From assembly GCF_000585415.1 (NCBI RefSeq), contig NZ_KK073876.1, forward strand, positions 1,795,810 to 1,859,809: DNA of 64,000 nucleotides, given 5' to 3'. Below the pieces are notes generated by a model. That model saw only the letters and a list, made by a program, of their open reading frames with translations, was not told where the DNA came from and searched no databases. The stretch comes from Sphingomonas jaspsi DSM 18422 (GTDB lineage: Bacteria; Pseudomonadota; Alphaproteobacteria; Sphingomonadales; Sphingomonadaceae). Numbering within the stretch: position 1 is the first letter of the stretch; every line of letters starts with the position of its first letter. A program made the position numbers and the translations under genes. Of the stretch, positions 47,886-56,687 are shown one piece after another.

Positions 47886-48365
47886 ATGACGATCAAGGTC
47901 GGCGACCGCATTCCGGACGTCCAGCTCACCCTCGCCACGCCGGAAGGCCCGGTGCCGGTCAAGTCCGGCGATTATTTCGCCGGCAAGAAGATCGCGCTGT
48001 TCGCCGTGCCGGGCGCCTACACCCCGACCTGTTCGGCCCGCCACCTGCCGAGCTACGTCGAAAAGGCGGGCGACCTCAAGGCCAAGGGCGTCGACGAAAT
48101 CGTCGGCACCAGCGTCAACGACGCGTTCGTCATGGGTGCGTGGAACAAGGATCAGGGCAGCCAGGACATCACCATGCTGGCCGACGGCAACGGCGACTTT
48201 GCTGAAGCGCTGGGCCTGACCATGGACGGCAGCAAGTTTGGTATGGGCAAGCGCAGCCAGCGCTATTCGATGATCGTCAACGACGGCGTCGTCGAACAGC
48301 TCAACGTCGAAGCGCCGGGCGAATATGCCGCCTCCAGCGCCGAAACCATGCTGGGCCAGCTCTAA
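47886..48365 (+). CDS. peroxiredoxin (Prx5 / type II family)
   Basis: The 159-residue thiol peroxidase has the catalytic motif PGAYTPTCSARHLPSY with peroxidatic C49. The supporting Thr and Arg (GKRSQRYSMIV) of Prx5 enzymes are also present. No clear second resolving cysteine is seen, so reduction likely depends on an external thiol such as glutathione or glutaredoxin. It would remove peroxides in the cytoplasm. AAGGAGA lies seven to ten bases before the ATG. It is divergent from yqgE, and a hairpin at 48390-48423 follows. I see no OxyR-like site by eye. Confidence 0.93.
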   Translation: MTIKVGDRIPDVQLTLATPEGPVPVKSGDYFAGKKIALFAVPGAYTPTCSARHLPSYVEKAGDLKAKGVDEIVGTSVNDAFVMGAWNKDQGSQDITMLADGNGDFAEALGLTMDGSKFGMGKRSQRYSMIVNDGVVEQLNVEAPGEYAASSAETMLGQL

Positions 48366-48389
48366 GCGTCAAAAAGATGTAAAGATGCG

Positions 48390-48423
48390 ACGCACGGCGG
48401 GACCATTGCCGCCCGCCGTGCGT
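48390..48423 (+). terminator. hairpin after the peroxiredoxin gene
   Basis: A 12-bp perfect stem (48390-48401 with 48412-48423) and ten-base loop lie 25 bases after the stop. A T-run is absent, so it may attenuate rather than fully end transcription before the next gene at 48464. Confidence 0.6.
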
Positions 48424-48463
48424 TACCCCTGCTGAACCCCCGTTTCAGTAAGGAGTAACCCCG

Positions 48464-48994
48464 ATGGCTATCACCAAGACCACGCGTACCCCGCGCAAAA
48501 CCACCACCGCCCGCAAGTCGACGTCGCGCAAGACGACGACGTCGACCGCCGCCACACAGACGCTCGCCACCAAGGCGACCAAGGCCGTCAAGGCGCGGCC
48601 GAAGACGACTGCGGCAGTCGCCACCGGCGCCCTCGCCGCCGTTGCCGCCGCCGGTGCAGCCTATTTCTTCACCAAGACCGAGACCGGCAAGAAGGCCGGC
48701 AAGGACATCAAGGCCAAGGCCAGCCGGATCAAGACCCGCGCCAAGGAAGGCGCTTCGGACCTCCGCGAAAAGGCCGGCGACGTCAGCGACAAGGTCAAGG
48801 ACGGCCTGTCGGAAACCGGCCAGCGCATCAAGGACGCGGCGACCCGCGTCCGGACCCGCGACGGCGTCGCGGAAAAGTCGATGACCGAAATCGCCGAGGA
48901 GGCGCTGACGCTGAAGGAAACAGGTCGCAAGAGCCGCAAGCCGGTCGATCCGCTGATCGAGGACCAGGTCAAGGCCGGCGCAATCGCCTACTAA
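48464..48994 (+). CDS. Lys/Thr-rich membrane-anchored protein, unknown function
   Basis: The 176-residue protein has three visible parts. The N-terminus is a strongly basic Lys/Thr/Arg/Ser stretch (about 1-48) resembling histone-H1-like tails. One hydrophobic segment follows (TAAVATGALAAVAAAGAAYFF, about 49-69). The C-terminal half is charged and helical (KEGASDLREKAGDVSDKVKDG), as in YtxH or stress-related amphipathic proteins. It could tether DNA or other anionic partners to the inner membrane. That is inference from composition. AAGGAG stands eight bases before ATG 48464. A strong bidirectional terminator ends the gene. Confidence 0.8.
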   Translation: MAITKTTRTPRKTTTARKSTSRKTTTSTAATQTLATKATKAVKARPKTTAAVATGALAAVAAAGAAYFFTKTETGKKAGKDIKAKASRIKTRAKEGASDLREKAGDVSDKVKDGLSETGQRIKDAATRVRTRDGVAEKSMTEIAEEALTLKETGRKSRKPVDPLIEDQVKAGAIAY

Positions 48995-49017
48995 ACCGCC
49001 AACCGGTCCTGACAAGA

Positions 49018-49051
49018 AAAAGGGAGCGAACCGCGAGGTCAGCTCCCTTTT
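49018..49051. terminator. bidirectional terminator between convergent genes
   Basis: AAAAGGGAGC (49018-49027) pairs with GCTCCCTTTT (49042-49051). The A-run and T-run flanks make it work on both strands, serving the plus-strand gene ending at 48994 and the M2 peptidase on the minus strand. Confidence 0.88.
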
Positions 49052-49070
49052 GTCATGATGGCGGTGACGA

Positions 49071-50942
49071 TTACCAGCCGCACTGCTTCCCTTCGTTCTG
49101 CTTCTTCAGCCACGCCTGTAGCGGGGCGAAATATTCGAGCATGGGCTTGCCCGAAATTTCGCGGCTGCCCGTGAACACCTGCAGCGCATCCGGCCACGGC
49201 TTCGACGCGCCCATCGCCAGCATCTGGTTAAGCCGCGCGCCGACTTCCTTGTTACCGTAGAAGCTGCAGCGATGCAGCGGGCCCTTCCACCCGGACATGT
49301 CGCAAGCGGCCTTGTAGAACTGGAACTGCAGAAGGCGGGCGAGGAAGTAGCGGGCGTAGGGCGTGTTGCCCGGGATATGGTATTTAGCGCCCGGATCGAA
49401 GTCCGCTTCGCTGCGCGCGACCGGCGGCGTGATACCCTGATACTGCTTCTTCAGGTCGACCCACGCGGACTCGTAGGTGGCCGGCGTGATCGACCCGTCG
49501 AACACGCCCCAGCGCCATTTGTCGACCATTAGCCCGAACGGCAGGAACGCAACCTTGTCCATCGCCTGACGCAGCAACAGTCCGGTGTCCTTGTCCGCGC
49601 TCGGAACCTTATTGGCGTCGAGCAGGCCGATCTGGACCAGGTACTGTGGCGTGATCGACAGCGCGATGAAATCGCCGATCGCTTCGTGGAAGCCATCGTT
49701 AGCGCCGTTGAGGTAGAGATAGGGCTGCTGGTTGTACGCGCGCTGGTAATAATTGTGACCCAGCTCGTGGTGGATGGTCACGAAGTCGTCGCTGTTGACC
49801 TTGGTGCACATCTTGATGCGCAGGTCGTTCTTGTTATCGACGTCCCAGGCCGAGGCGTGGCAAATGACTTCGCGGTCGCGCGGACGCGTGATCTGGCTGC
49901 GCTGCCAGAAACTCTCAGGAAGCGGCGCAAGGCCGAGCGACGTGTAAAAGCCCTCGCCCGCCTTCACCATCTTGACCGGGTCGTAGCCCTTTTTCGCCAG
50001 CAGCTCGCCCGTGTCGAAGCCGAGATCGCCGGAGCCCTTGGGCGCGACGATGTCGTAGATGTTGCCCCATTCCTGCGCCCACATATTGCCCAGCAGGTCG
50101 GCGCGGATCGGCCCGTTCGCCGGCTGGACGGCATTGCCGTACTTCTGGTTCAGCTTGGTCCGGGTGTAGCAGTGCAAATCCTTGTAAAGCGGCTCCACCT
50201 CGCTCCACAGCCGGTCGTACATCGCCGAAAACTGTTCGGGCGTCATGTCATACTGGCTGCGCCACATCGCACCGGTGTCGGGATAGCCGAGCTCCTTGGC
50301 GCCCGCATTGGCGATCTGGACCATGCGAGCATAGTCGGCCTTCATCGGACGTCCGACATTTTCGTGCCACGTCTTCCACATCTCGGCCAGCTCGGCCGGA
50401 TTGCGGTTGGTGCCCATCGCGGCTTCGACATCGTCGCCGGTCAGCACCTTGCCATGCAGCGAGGCGCGGCCCTTGCCGTAGGTCGAATTGAGCTTGGTCG
50501 CGATGTCGTTGAGTTCGGCCGCCGCACCCGGCGTGGTCGGCGCGGCGAGGACCAGTGCGCCGCGCAAGATGTTGAGCTTGCGGGCCGTATCGAAATCGAG
50601 GCCCGGGATATTGGCATATTTGGCGGCTTCGCTGGCGTATTTGACACCCTTTTCGGTCCCGATCGTGCCGAAATAGGCGGCCAGGGCGTCCGTATCGTCG
50701 GTGATGTAGGTGCTGTTCACCCACTGCGCCTGCTGGCTGATGTTCGACAGAGCGAGCAGGTCGGCCTCTGCATCGGCAACGAACTTGCGCGCGTCGGCGA
50801 CGGTCGGCTGCGCCGACGCCGGTGCCTGGATTTCCTCATTCTGCGCCGACGGAAGCGGCCCGACTTCCCGGTTTTGCGGGGTCGTGGCGCAGCTGGCCAG
50901 CGCGAGCGCGGCGAACGAGACGGATACAGCGAATTTCTTCAA
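49071..50942 (-). CDS. M2 family metallopeptidase (ACE-like dipeptidyl carboxypeptidase), lipoprotein
   Basis: The 623-residue protein resembles angiotensin-converting enzyme. The zinc motif is H392-E-L-G-H396, and the third ligand E420 lies in GFHEAIGD, with the same 28-residue spacing as in ACE. The N-terminus (KKFAVSVSFAALALASC) has a lipobox with C18 as the lipid site, and Ala at +2 suggests the outer membrane, facing the periplasm. It would release C-terminal dipeptides from peptides. The start is TTG 50942, with GGGAG about ten bases ahead. There is no evident operon partner; it shares a bidirectional terminator with the preceding plus-strand gene. Confidence 0.93.
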   Translation of the reverse strand: MKKFAVSVSFAALALASCATTPQNREVGPLPSAQNEEIQAPASAQPTVADARKFVADAEADLLALSNISQQAQWVNSTYITDDTDALAAYFGTIGTEKGVKYASEAAKYANIPGLDFDTARKLNILRGALVLAAPTTPGAAAELNDIATKLNSTYGKGRASLHGKVLTGDDVEAAMGTNRNPAELAEMWKTWHENVGRPMKADYARMVQIANAGAKELGYPDTGAMWRSQYDMTPEQFSAMYDRLWSEVEPLYKDLHCYTRTKLNQKYGNAVQPANGPIRADLLGNMWAQEWGNIYDIVAPKGSGDLGFDTGELLAKKGYDPVKMVKAGEGFYTSLGLAPLPESFWQRSQITRPRDREVICHASAWDVDNKNDLRIKMCTKVNSDDFVTIHHELGHNYYQRAYNQQPYLYLNGANDGFHEAIGDFIALSITPQYLVQIGLLDANKVPSADKDTGLLLRQAMDKVAFLPFGLMVDKWRWGVFDGSITPATYESAWVDLKKQYQGITPPVARSEADFDPGAKYHIPGNTPYARYFLARLLQFQFYKAACDMSGWKGPLHRCSFYGNKEVGARLNQMLAMGASKPWPDALQVFTGSREISGKPMLEYFAPLQAWLKKQNEGKQCGW

Positions 50943-51040
50943 GGCGGCGGCTCCCTGTCCTGACTTGTTTTTGTTGGGGGCGAGGAGTGAGACGAATGTT
51001 CCGCAACGTCAAGGCGTTGTCCCGCCTTCCGTCGAAAAGC

Positions 51041-51793
51041 TCAGGCCGACAGGAAGTCGGCGATCGCGCGGCCGAATTCCGCCTTGGTTACACTCGACAT
51101 ATGGGTCCCCGGCACCGGCGCGTAGGTTGCGTTCGGCAGCGCCTCCGCCAGCCTGGTCGCCGACCCATTGTCCTCGTCTTCGGTCCCGCACACCACCAGC
51201 GTCGGCATGGTGAACGCAGCGAGCCATTCCGGATGGGCATTTTCGAACGCGGCGAGTAGGTACCCGGCAGCAACCCGGTCGATCTTCATCGTCTTCATGA
51301 ACTGAACGGTGAACCACCAGGGATCGCCGCGCGTCGAGGTGTCGAAGTTGGCAAGCGTATCGAGGAAAAAGTCCTTGCGGTGGATCCAGCCGAGCAGGCC
51401 TTCCAGTCCCGCCCCGCCAAGGAACGCGCGCCGTGGCCGCAGCCCCTCACCCACCGCCTGCACCGTCGTGCGCGCACCGAGCGAAAAGCCGCCAAGGTCG
51501 AAATCGGTGAGGCCAAGATGCGCAACCAGTTCGCGCAGGTCGCGGGCCAGCACGCCCTTGGGGTAATGGGCTGCTTCATGCGGTTTGCCGCTGAGGCCGT
51601 GGGCGCGCAGGTCGGGCATGATCACCCGGAAGCCGCGCGAAGCGATTTCCGCCGCCGCGCCGAACTTCACCCAGTTTACGTTGCTGTCGGAAAACAGGCC
51701 GTGGACGAGAATGACCGGCCGTCCCTCACCCACCTGCCGATAGGCCAGATCGATACCGTCCGATGCTGTCCAGTGGTGAACGTCCACGCTCAT
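51041..51793 (-). CDS. alpha/beta-fold hydrolase
   Basis: The 250-residue hydrolase has the oxyanion motif HGLF after a hydrophobic strand, the nucleophile elbow GFSLGA with S104, a probable acidic residue in CGTEDEDNGS, and a catalytic His in PGTHMS. There is no signal peptide. The substrate is not deducible. The ATG at 51793 overlaps the stop of the GFA gene by four bases (ATGA), so it is the last cistron of asd-GFA-hydrolase. The region up to 52156 is open in frame but is a shadow of the GFA gene. The intergenic stretch to the M2 peptidase (98 bases) holds no further gene. Confidence 0.88.
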   Translation of the reverse strand: MSVDVHHWTASDGIDLAYRQVGEGRPVILVHGLFSDSNVNWVKFGAAAEIASRGFRVIMPDLRAHGLSGKPHEAAHYPKGVLARDLRELVAHLGLTDFDLGGFSLGARTTVQAVGEGLRPRRAFLGGAGLEGLLGWIHRKDFFLDTLANFDTSTRGDPWWFTVQFMKTMKIDRVAAGYLLAAFENAHPEWLAAFTMPTLVVCGTEDEDNGSATRLAEALPNATYAPVPGTHMSSVTKAEFGRAIADFLSA

Positions 51794-52236
51794 TGTTGCG
51801 GCGTGACCCCGGCCTCGGCCCAACGGTCGACCAGCCGCTGATATTCGTCGGACCGGTGACGTGGCAGGTCGGTGGTGTCTAGCCAAGGCTCGTTGACGCT
51901 CTCGGCCGCGAAATGGCTGCTCGGCTTGTAGGGGTAAGGATCGTCGAAGCTGCCGACCGTCAGGTCCATCTTCGTCGTATCCTTGTCGTAGCGGAAGCCT
52001 AGCGAGGTGCCGCATTCGCGGCAATAGGGCCGCTGAGCGATCGGGCTGGACCGGTACCAGTCGGGCTCGGTCGCCCAGCGCACATCGGACTGTTCGAAAC
52101 CCTTCAGTGCCAGGCTCACGTTCCCGCTGGCGCGCTGGCACATGCGGCAATGGCACAGGTAGGCGTCGTCGTCGCGGACCACTGCCTCATAACGGATACG
52201 GCCGCACGCGCAGCCGCCACCGATCGTCTCTTCCAC
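51790..52236 (-). CDS. GFA-family protein (CENP-V/GFA zinc domain)
   Basis: The 148-residue protein carries the zinc-binding pattern of the GFA family: CACGRIRY, then CHCRMCQRASG, and CRECGTSLGF. The family's best-known member was reported to help glutathione-formaldehyde adduct formation, but most members are uncharacterised. GTG 52236 is supported by AAGGAGAGG just ahead. It follows asd by ten bases and overlaps the hydrolase gene by four. Co-transcription with asd is likely, though no metabolic tie is clear. Confidence 0.9.
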   Translation of the reverse strand: MEETIGGGCACGRIRYEAVVRDDDAYLCHCRMCQRASGNVSLALKGFEQSDVRWATEPDWYRSSPIAQRPYCRECGTSLGFRYDKDTTKMDLTVGSFDDPYPYKPSSHFAAESVNEPWLDTTDLPRHRSDEYQRLVDRWAEAGVTPQQ

Positions 52237-52246
52237 GTGCCTCTCC

Positions 52247-53278
52247 TTATGCGGCCTTCTGGAGGTGCCTCCGCCCGAGCAATTCCGCGATCTGGACCGC
52301 GTTGAGCGCGGCGCCCTTGCGCAGGTTGTCGCTGACGCACCACAGGTTGAGGCCGTTGTCGACCGTCGGGTCGTCGCGCACGCGGCTGACGAAGGTGGCA
52401 TAATCGCCAACGCATTCGACCGGCGTGACATATCCGCCGTCCTCGCGCTTATCGACCAGCATCACGCCCGGCGCCTCGCGCAGGATCTTCTGCGCGTCCT
52501 CGGCCGACAACTCGCGCTCGAACTCGATGTTGATGCTTTCGCTATGACCGACGAACACCGGGACGCGGACGCAGGTTGCGGTGACCTTGATCTTGGGATC
52601 GAGGATCTTCTTGGTCTCGACCACCATCTTCCATTCTTCCTTGGTCGATCCGTCTTCCAGGAAGCTGTCGATATGCGGGATGACGTTGAAGGCGATCTGC
52701 TTGGTGAACTTCACCGGTTCGTTGGCGTCGCCGACGAAGATGTTGCGGCTCTGTTCGAACAACTCGTCCATGCCGGCCTTCCCCGCGCCCGACACCGACT
52801 GGTAGGTCGATACGACAACGCGCTTGATGCCCGCCGCCTCGTGCAGCGGCTTTAGCGCAACGACCATCTGCGCGGTCGAGCAGTTGGGGTTGGCGATGAT
52901 GTTCTTGGCCTTGTAGCCGTCGATCGCGTGCGGGTTCACTTCGGGCACGATCAGCGGCACGTCCGGGTCCATCCGGAAAAGCGAGCTGTTGTCGATGACG
53001 GTGCAGCCCTGCCCGGCCGCGATCGGCACATATTTGCGCGAAATTTCGGAGCCCGCCGCGAACAACGCGATGTCGTATCCGGTGAAGTCGAAATGTTCGA
53101 GGTTCTTGACCTTCAGCGTATCGCCGCTGTCGCCGAAATCGATGAGGTCGCCGGTCGAGCGCGGGCTGGCCACCGCAGCGACCTCGGCATAGGGAAACTG
53201 GCGTTCGACCAGGATGTTCAGCAATTCCCGGCCCACATTGCCGGTCGCGCCAACGACGGCGACCCGATATCCGCTCAT
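52247..53278 (-). CDS. asd: aspartate-semialdehyde dehydrogenase
   Basis: Asd makes aspartate semialdehyde for lysine, diaminopimelate, threonine and methionine. The 343-residue enzyme has the NADP loop GATGNVGREL, catalytic C133 in NPNCSTAQM, and the Gln of STYQSVSGAGKAG. CVRVPVFVGHSE holds the Arg and His of the active site. ATG 53278 has GGAG eight bases upstream, better than ATG 53284. Longer in-frame sequence back to 53698 belongs to the antisense side of rplS. Downstream are the GFA and hydrolase genes. It supplies the same pathway as dapF at 59630. Confidence 0.96.
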   Translation of the reverse strand: MSGYRVAVVGATGNVGRELLNILVERQFPYAEVAAVASPRSTGDLIDFGDSGDTLKVKNLEHFDFTGYDIALFAAGSEISRKYVPIAAGQGCTVIDNSSLFRMDPDVPLIVPEVNPHAIDGYKAKNIIANPNCSTAQMVVALKPLHEAAGIKRVVVSTYQSVSGAGKAGMDELFEQSRNIFVGDANEPVKFTKQIAFNVIPHIDSFLEDGSTKEEWKMVVETKKILDPKIKVTATCVRVPVFVGHSESINIEFERELSAEDAQKILREAPGVMLVDKREDGGYVTPVECVGDYATFVSRVRDDPTVDNGLNLWCVSDNLRKGAALNAVQIAELLGRRHLQKAA

Positions 53279-53375
53279 GTCCATTCTCCAGCGGCCGCGC
53301 ATCGCGGCTCGATCTTGGTTGCAAATAGGCCTTCGGCAGGCGGCTGCAAGCCCCGCTCCGCCCGAATGTGAAAGA

Positions 53376-53399
53376 GGCGCCCGGATCGCTCCGGACGCC
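53376..53399 (-). terminator. terminator downstream of rplS
   Basis: A ten-pair stem with one GT pair (53376-53385 with 53390-53399) and a four-base loop is followed on the minus strand by TCTTTC. It ends the trmD-rplS transcript before asd. Confidence 0.8.
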
Positions 53400-53429
53400 C
53401 CCTTTCGCATATTCGTTGGGGTGAAGCCC

Positions 53430-53813
53430 TTAAGCTTCGCCACCCTCGCTGCGATGTTCCTTGCGTTCGGCGATACGCGCCGACTTACCGCGGCGACCGC
53501 GCAGGTAGTAAAGCTTGGCACGACGCACCGCACCCTTGCGGACGACGGTGATCGAATCGACGTTCGGCGAGTAGAGCGGGAACACGCGTTCCACGCCTTC
53601 GCCGAAGGAAATCTTGCGGACGGTGAAGTTCGAGCTGACGCCCTTGTTCGAACGCGCGATGCACACGCCTTCGTACATCTGGACGCGGCTACGCTCACCT
53701 TCGACGACCTTCACGCCGACGCGCAGGGTGTCGCCCGGACGGAATTCCGGAATCTTCTTGTCCTTGATGAGCTCGGCGATCTGTTCCGCTTCGAGCGTCT
53801 GGATCAGGTTCAT
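53430..53813 (-). CDS. rplS: 50S ribosomal protein L19
   Basis: L19 sits at the interface of the two ribosomal subunits. The 127-residue protein has the usual features ([49 protein letters not shown], and [17 protein letters not shown]), with a short acidic tail. ATG 53813 overlaps the trmD stop by one base (TAATG), so the two are coupled. In most bacteria rplS ends the rpsP-rimM-trmD-rplS operon. Here rpsP-rimM is separated from trmD-rplS by another gene. Confidence 0.98.
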   Translation of the reverse strand: MNLIQTLEAEQIAELIKDKKIPEFRPGDTLRVGVKVVEGERSRVQMYEGVCIARSNKGVSSNFTVRKISFGEGVERVFPLYSPNVDSITVVRKGAVRRAKLYYLRGRRGKSARIAERKEHRSEGGEA

Positions 53814-54547
53814 TATTCGTCTTCCCAATCTTCATGCCGCGCACCAGAGGGCGACGACCTCGTAGCGCCACCGTGGCGCTCCAACAGGTCCGGCCGCCGT
53901 AGCCGTGTATCTTCGACTGCCCTGGCATGACGCCATGCGGCAATCTTCGCATGATCCCCCGATCGCAGCACTTCGGGGATCGTGCGCCCTTCCCAGTCAA
54001 CTGGTCGGGTGTAGTGCGGATATTCGAGGAGGCCGCTTTCGAAGCTCTCCTCCTCTCCGCTCGTCGGCGCGCCCATTACTCCGTCGAGCAGCCGAACGCA
54101 AGCATCGAGCAACACCATCGCGCCAAGCTCTCCGCCGGACAGGATATAGTCGCCGATCGAGACCTCTTCGACGCCACGTCCTTCGAAGATCCGCTCGTCG
54201 AATCCCTCGAAGCGGCCGCACAGGATGATCGCGCCCTCTCCCGCCGCCAGTTCGCGCACGCGGGCCTGCGTTAGCGGCTTGCCGCGGGGGGTCATCGCCA
54301 GGATCGGGCGACCGTCAGCGACCGCATCGATCGCCGACGCCAGCACGTCGCAGCGCAGCACCATCCCCGCCCCGCCGCCCGCCGGCGTGTCATCGACCGT
54401 GCGGTGCTTGTCGATGGCGTGGTCACGGATGTTGCGCGCCTCCAGCGCCCATTTCCCCTCAGCCAACGCGCGCCCTGCCAGGCTTTGGCCGAGCGTACCC
54501 GGAAACATGTCGGGGTAGAGCGTAAGGACAGTAGCGCGGAACGTCAT
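53813..54547 (-). CDS. trmD: tRNA (guanine-37-N1) methyltransferase
   Basis: TrmD makes m1G37 in tRNAs to prevent frameshifting. The 244-residue SPOUT enzyme has [10 protein letters not shown] at the start, [25 protein letters not shown], and the knot region [18 protein letters not shown]-terminal domain ends the protein. ATG 54547 ([13 protein letters not shown]) is the family start; 200 further in-frame codons lie over the neighbouring plus-strand gene and are a shadow. rplS follows with a one-base overlap. A promoter must lie in the 57 bases before the divergent flavoprotein gene, because rimM is on the far side of it. Confidence 0.97.
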   Translation of the reverse strand: MTFRATVLTLYPDMFPGTLGQSLAGRALAEGKWALEARNIRDHAIDKHRTVDDTPAGGGAGMVLRCDVLASAIDAVADGRPILAMTPRGKPLTQARVRELAAGEGAIILCGRFEGFDERIFEGRGVEEVSIGDYILSGGELGAMVLLDACVRLLDGVMGAPTSGEEESFESGLLEYPHYTRPVDWEGRTIPEVLRSGDHAKIAAWRHARAVEDTRLRRPDLLERHGGATRSSPSGARHEDWEDE

Positions 54548-54604
54548 GGGCAGCGCCCCTAGCGGATGCGGAACATCTTCGCCATGCCCGGCATTGGGCG
54601 ATGC

Positions 54605-55525
54605 ATGGACAAACCCCTCGATTGCCTGGTGATTGGCGGCGGCCCGGCAGGGCTGACCGCGGCGATCTACCTGTCGCGGTATCATCTCGACATTTTGGTG
54701 GTCGACGGCGGCAAGAGCCGCTGCGCGTGGATCCCGGAAAGCCACAACCATGCCGGCTTCCCCGACGGCATCAACGGCAAGGAATTGCTCAACCGCATGC
54801 GCGAGCAGGCGCAGCGATATGGCACCAAGATCGCGGACGGACAGGTCACGCGGTTGGAGAAGCGCGACGACGGCCTCTTTGAGGCCGAATGGGGTTCCGG
54901 GCCGGTTGTCGCGAAAACCGTCCTGTTGGCGACCGGCGTCACAAACCGACGCCCGCCGATGGACACTGCGATCCACGACGAAGCGATGGCGGTCGGGCAA
55001 ATCCGCTATTGCCCTATCTGCGACGGCTATGAAGTCACCGACAAGGCGGTCGGCATCATCGGCACCGGCCCGGGCGGCGCCGGCGAGGCGCGCTTCGTTC
55101 GAGGCTACACTGCCGACATCATGCTGATCGCTCCGGACGGTGCTCATGACCTGTCCGACGACGACCGCGCCTCGCTAACCGAAGCGGGGGTCAGGATCGT
55201 CGACGGACCCATCGACGTCATCGAACCCGGCGACGGCGAAATCAGCGTCACCCTTTGCGATGGCAGCAGGCACAATTTCGCCAGCATCTATCCGGCGCTA
55301 GGCAGCGACACCCATGTCAGCCTGGCAGAAATGCTGGGTTGCAAGCTCAGCAAGGACCGATGCATCGTCACCGACGATCATCAGCGGACCAGCGTTGAAG
55401 GTGCCTATGCGGCAGGCGATGTCGTCAAAGGCCTCGACCAGATAAGCCATGCCATGGGTGAAGGCGGCGTGGCATCGACCACCATCCGCAACGACTTGGC
55501 GAAGGTCGAACCGATCCGCCGTTAG
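54605..55525 (+). CDS. thioredoxin-reductase-like FAD/NAD(P) oxidoreductase
   Basis: The 306-residue flavoprotein has the FAD loop GGGPAGL at 11-17, a redox pair C136-P-I-C139 in [10 protein letters not shown], an NAD(P) loop GTGPGG, and the C-terminal [11 protein letters not shown] motif. The size and domain order are those of bacterial thioredoxin reductase. The Cys motif differs from CA(T/V)C, however, so it may serve another partner. ATG 54605 is chosen as the family start. Its location is odd: it lies on the plus strand between rimM and trmD, which usually adjoin. Its stop overlaps the rimM stop within four bases (TTAG). Confidence 0.9.
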   Translation: MDKPLDCLVIGGGPAGLTAAIYLSRYHLDILVVDGGKSRCAWIPESHNHAGFPDGINGKELLNRMREQAQRYGTKIADGQVTRLEKRDDGLFEAEWGSGPVVAKTVLLATGVTNRRPPMDTAIHDEAMAVGQIRYCPICDGYEVTDKAVGIIGTGPGGAGEARFVRGYTADIMLIAPDGAHDLSDDDRASLTEAGVRIVDGPIDVIEPGDGEISVTLCDGSRHNFASIYPALGSDTHVSLAEMLGCKLSKDRCIVTDDHQRTSVEGAYAAGDVVKGLDQISHAMGEGGVASTTIRNDLAKVEPIRR

Positions 55526-56022
55526 GCGAGGAAGGCCGGGTCGAGGACGATCCGGGCAGCGACCAGGTCGGCGATGCCGTCGCGATACGGGATCAGGGCG
55601 CGCTTGCCGTCGGTCTTTTCGACTTCGAGCAGGTCGCCCGCGCCGAAATTCTCGACTCCCACAACCGAGCCCACCGTATTGTCTTGGCTGTCGAAGCAGG
55701 TCAGCCCGATAAGGTCGGCGTAATAATATTCGCCCTCTTCGAGCGGGGGCAGCGCGTCGCGATCGACCTCGACCAGCTGGCCGCGCAGAGCCTCTGCGGC
55801 TTCACGACTGGCGACCCCGTCGAAGCGGGCAATAGCGGTCTTTCCGCCGTCGCGGACGGACAGGAGCTTCTTGCCGCTGCCGCCAACGAATAGATTTTTG
55901 TGAGCGGCGAGGCTGTCGACGCTGTCCGCGAACAGCTTCAGACGAACCTCGCCCTTCACCCCATGGGCGCCGGCGACCGCCGCGAGCGCGACGCGCTGTG
56001 CTTCGGTCACCGGCTCCGACAT
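55522..56022 (-). CDS. rimM: 16S rRNA processing / ribosome maturation factor RimM
   Basis: RimM assists late assembly of the 30S head and binds S19. The 166-residue protein has the N-terminal barrel ([19 protein letters not shown]) and the C-terminal PRC-barrel domain ([32 protein letters not shown]). It follows rpsP with a four-base gap on the same strand. In other genomes trmD would come next, but here a plus-strand flavoprotein gene stands there, and the stop codons of the two genes overlap. Confidence 0.96.
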   Translation of the reverse strand: MSEPVTEAQRVALAAVAGAHGVKGEVRLKLFADSVDSLAAHKNLFVGGSGKKLLSVRDGGKTAIARFDGVASREAAEALRGQLVEVDRDALPPLEEGEYYYADLIGLTCFDSQDNTVGSVVGVENFGAGDLLEVEKTDGKRALIPYRDGIADLVAARIVLDPAFLA

Positions 56023-56026
56023 GGGA

Positions 56027-56653
56027 TTACTCGGCCTTTTCGCCTTCTTCGGCTTCGCCTTCGGCCGGAGCCTGGGCGCTTTCGCCGGTCACTTCAGCGG
56101 CATCGTCGCCGGCATCGGCGTTCGGCGTCGCTTCGTTGGTTTCGGCTTCGGCGGCCGGGGCCTCTTCAGCGGCAGGAGCCTCTTCAGCGGCAGCTTCTTC
56201 GGCAACCGGAGCTTCTTCGGCAACCGGAGCTTCTTCAGCAGCCGGCGCTTCTTCCGCCGGGGCAGCAGCAGCTTCGGCGGCTTCCGCTTCGGCGGCGGCC
56301 TTGGCTTCTTCGGCTTCCGCCAGCTTCGAGGCCTTTTCTTCCGCACGGTCCTTGGCCTTCTGGCCCGGTTCCGCCTTCTGCGGGTTGTTCTTGGCGGTGC
56401 GTTCCTTCAAGCCGGCGGCGTCAAGGAAACGGGCAACGCGGTCCGACGGCTGGGCGCCGACCGACAGCCAATGCTTCACGCGATCGGCGTCGAGCTTCAC
56501 GCGCTCGGGCGAATCCTTCGCCAGCAGCGGGTTGTAGGTGCCGACCTTCTCGATGAAACGGCCATCGCGCGCGTTGCGGCTGTCGGCCACGACGATGCGG
56601 TAATAGGGACGCTTCTTGCTGCCACCACGGGCCAGGCGAATTGCAACTGCCAT
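56027..56653 (-). CDS. rpsP: 30S ribosomal protein S16 with long Ala/Glu-rich C-terminal tail
   Basis: Residues 1 to about 85 are a normal S16 ([40 protein letters not shown]), a 30S assembly protein. The protein continues to 208 residues, more than twice the usual size. A Lys/Glu helix (about 95-120) is followed by an Ala/Glu/Pro repeat built from AEEAP-type units, and then an acidic end. The tail is low-complexity and strongly acidic, unlike most ribosomal proteins. Extended S16 tails are known from other alphaproteobacteria, but the repeat number probably varies. The gene lies between ffh (34-base gap) and rimM. Confidence 0.96.
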   Translation of the reverse strand: MAVAIRLARGGSKKRPYYRIVVADSRNARDGRFIEKVGTYNPLLAKDSPERVKLDADRVKHWLSVGAQPSDRVARFLDAAGLKERTAKNNPQKAEPGQKAKDRAEEKASKLAEAEEAKAAAEAEAAEAAAAPAEEAPAAEEAPVAEEAPVAEEAAAEEAPAAEEAPAAEAETNEATPNADAGDDAAEVTGESAQAPAEGEAEEGEKAE

Positions 56654-56687
56654 AGTCTTCTTCCTTCGTTAAATCGGTGTGATACGC

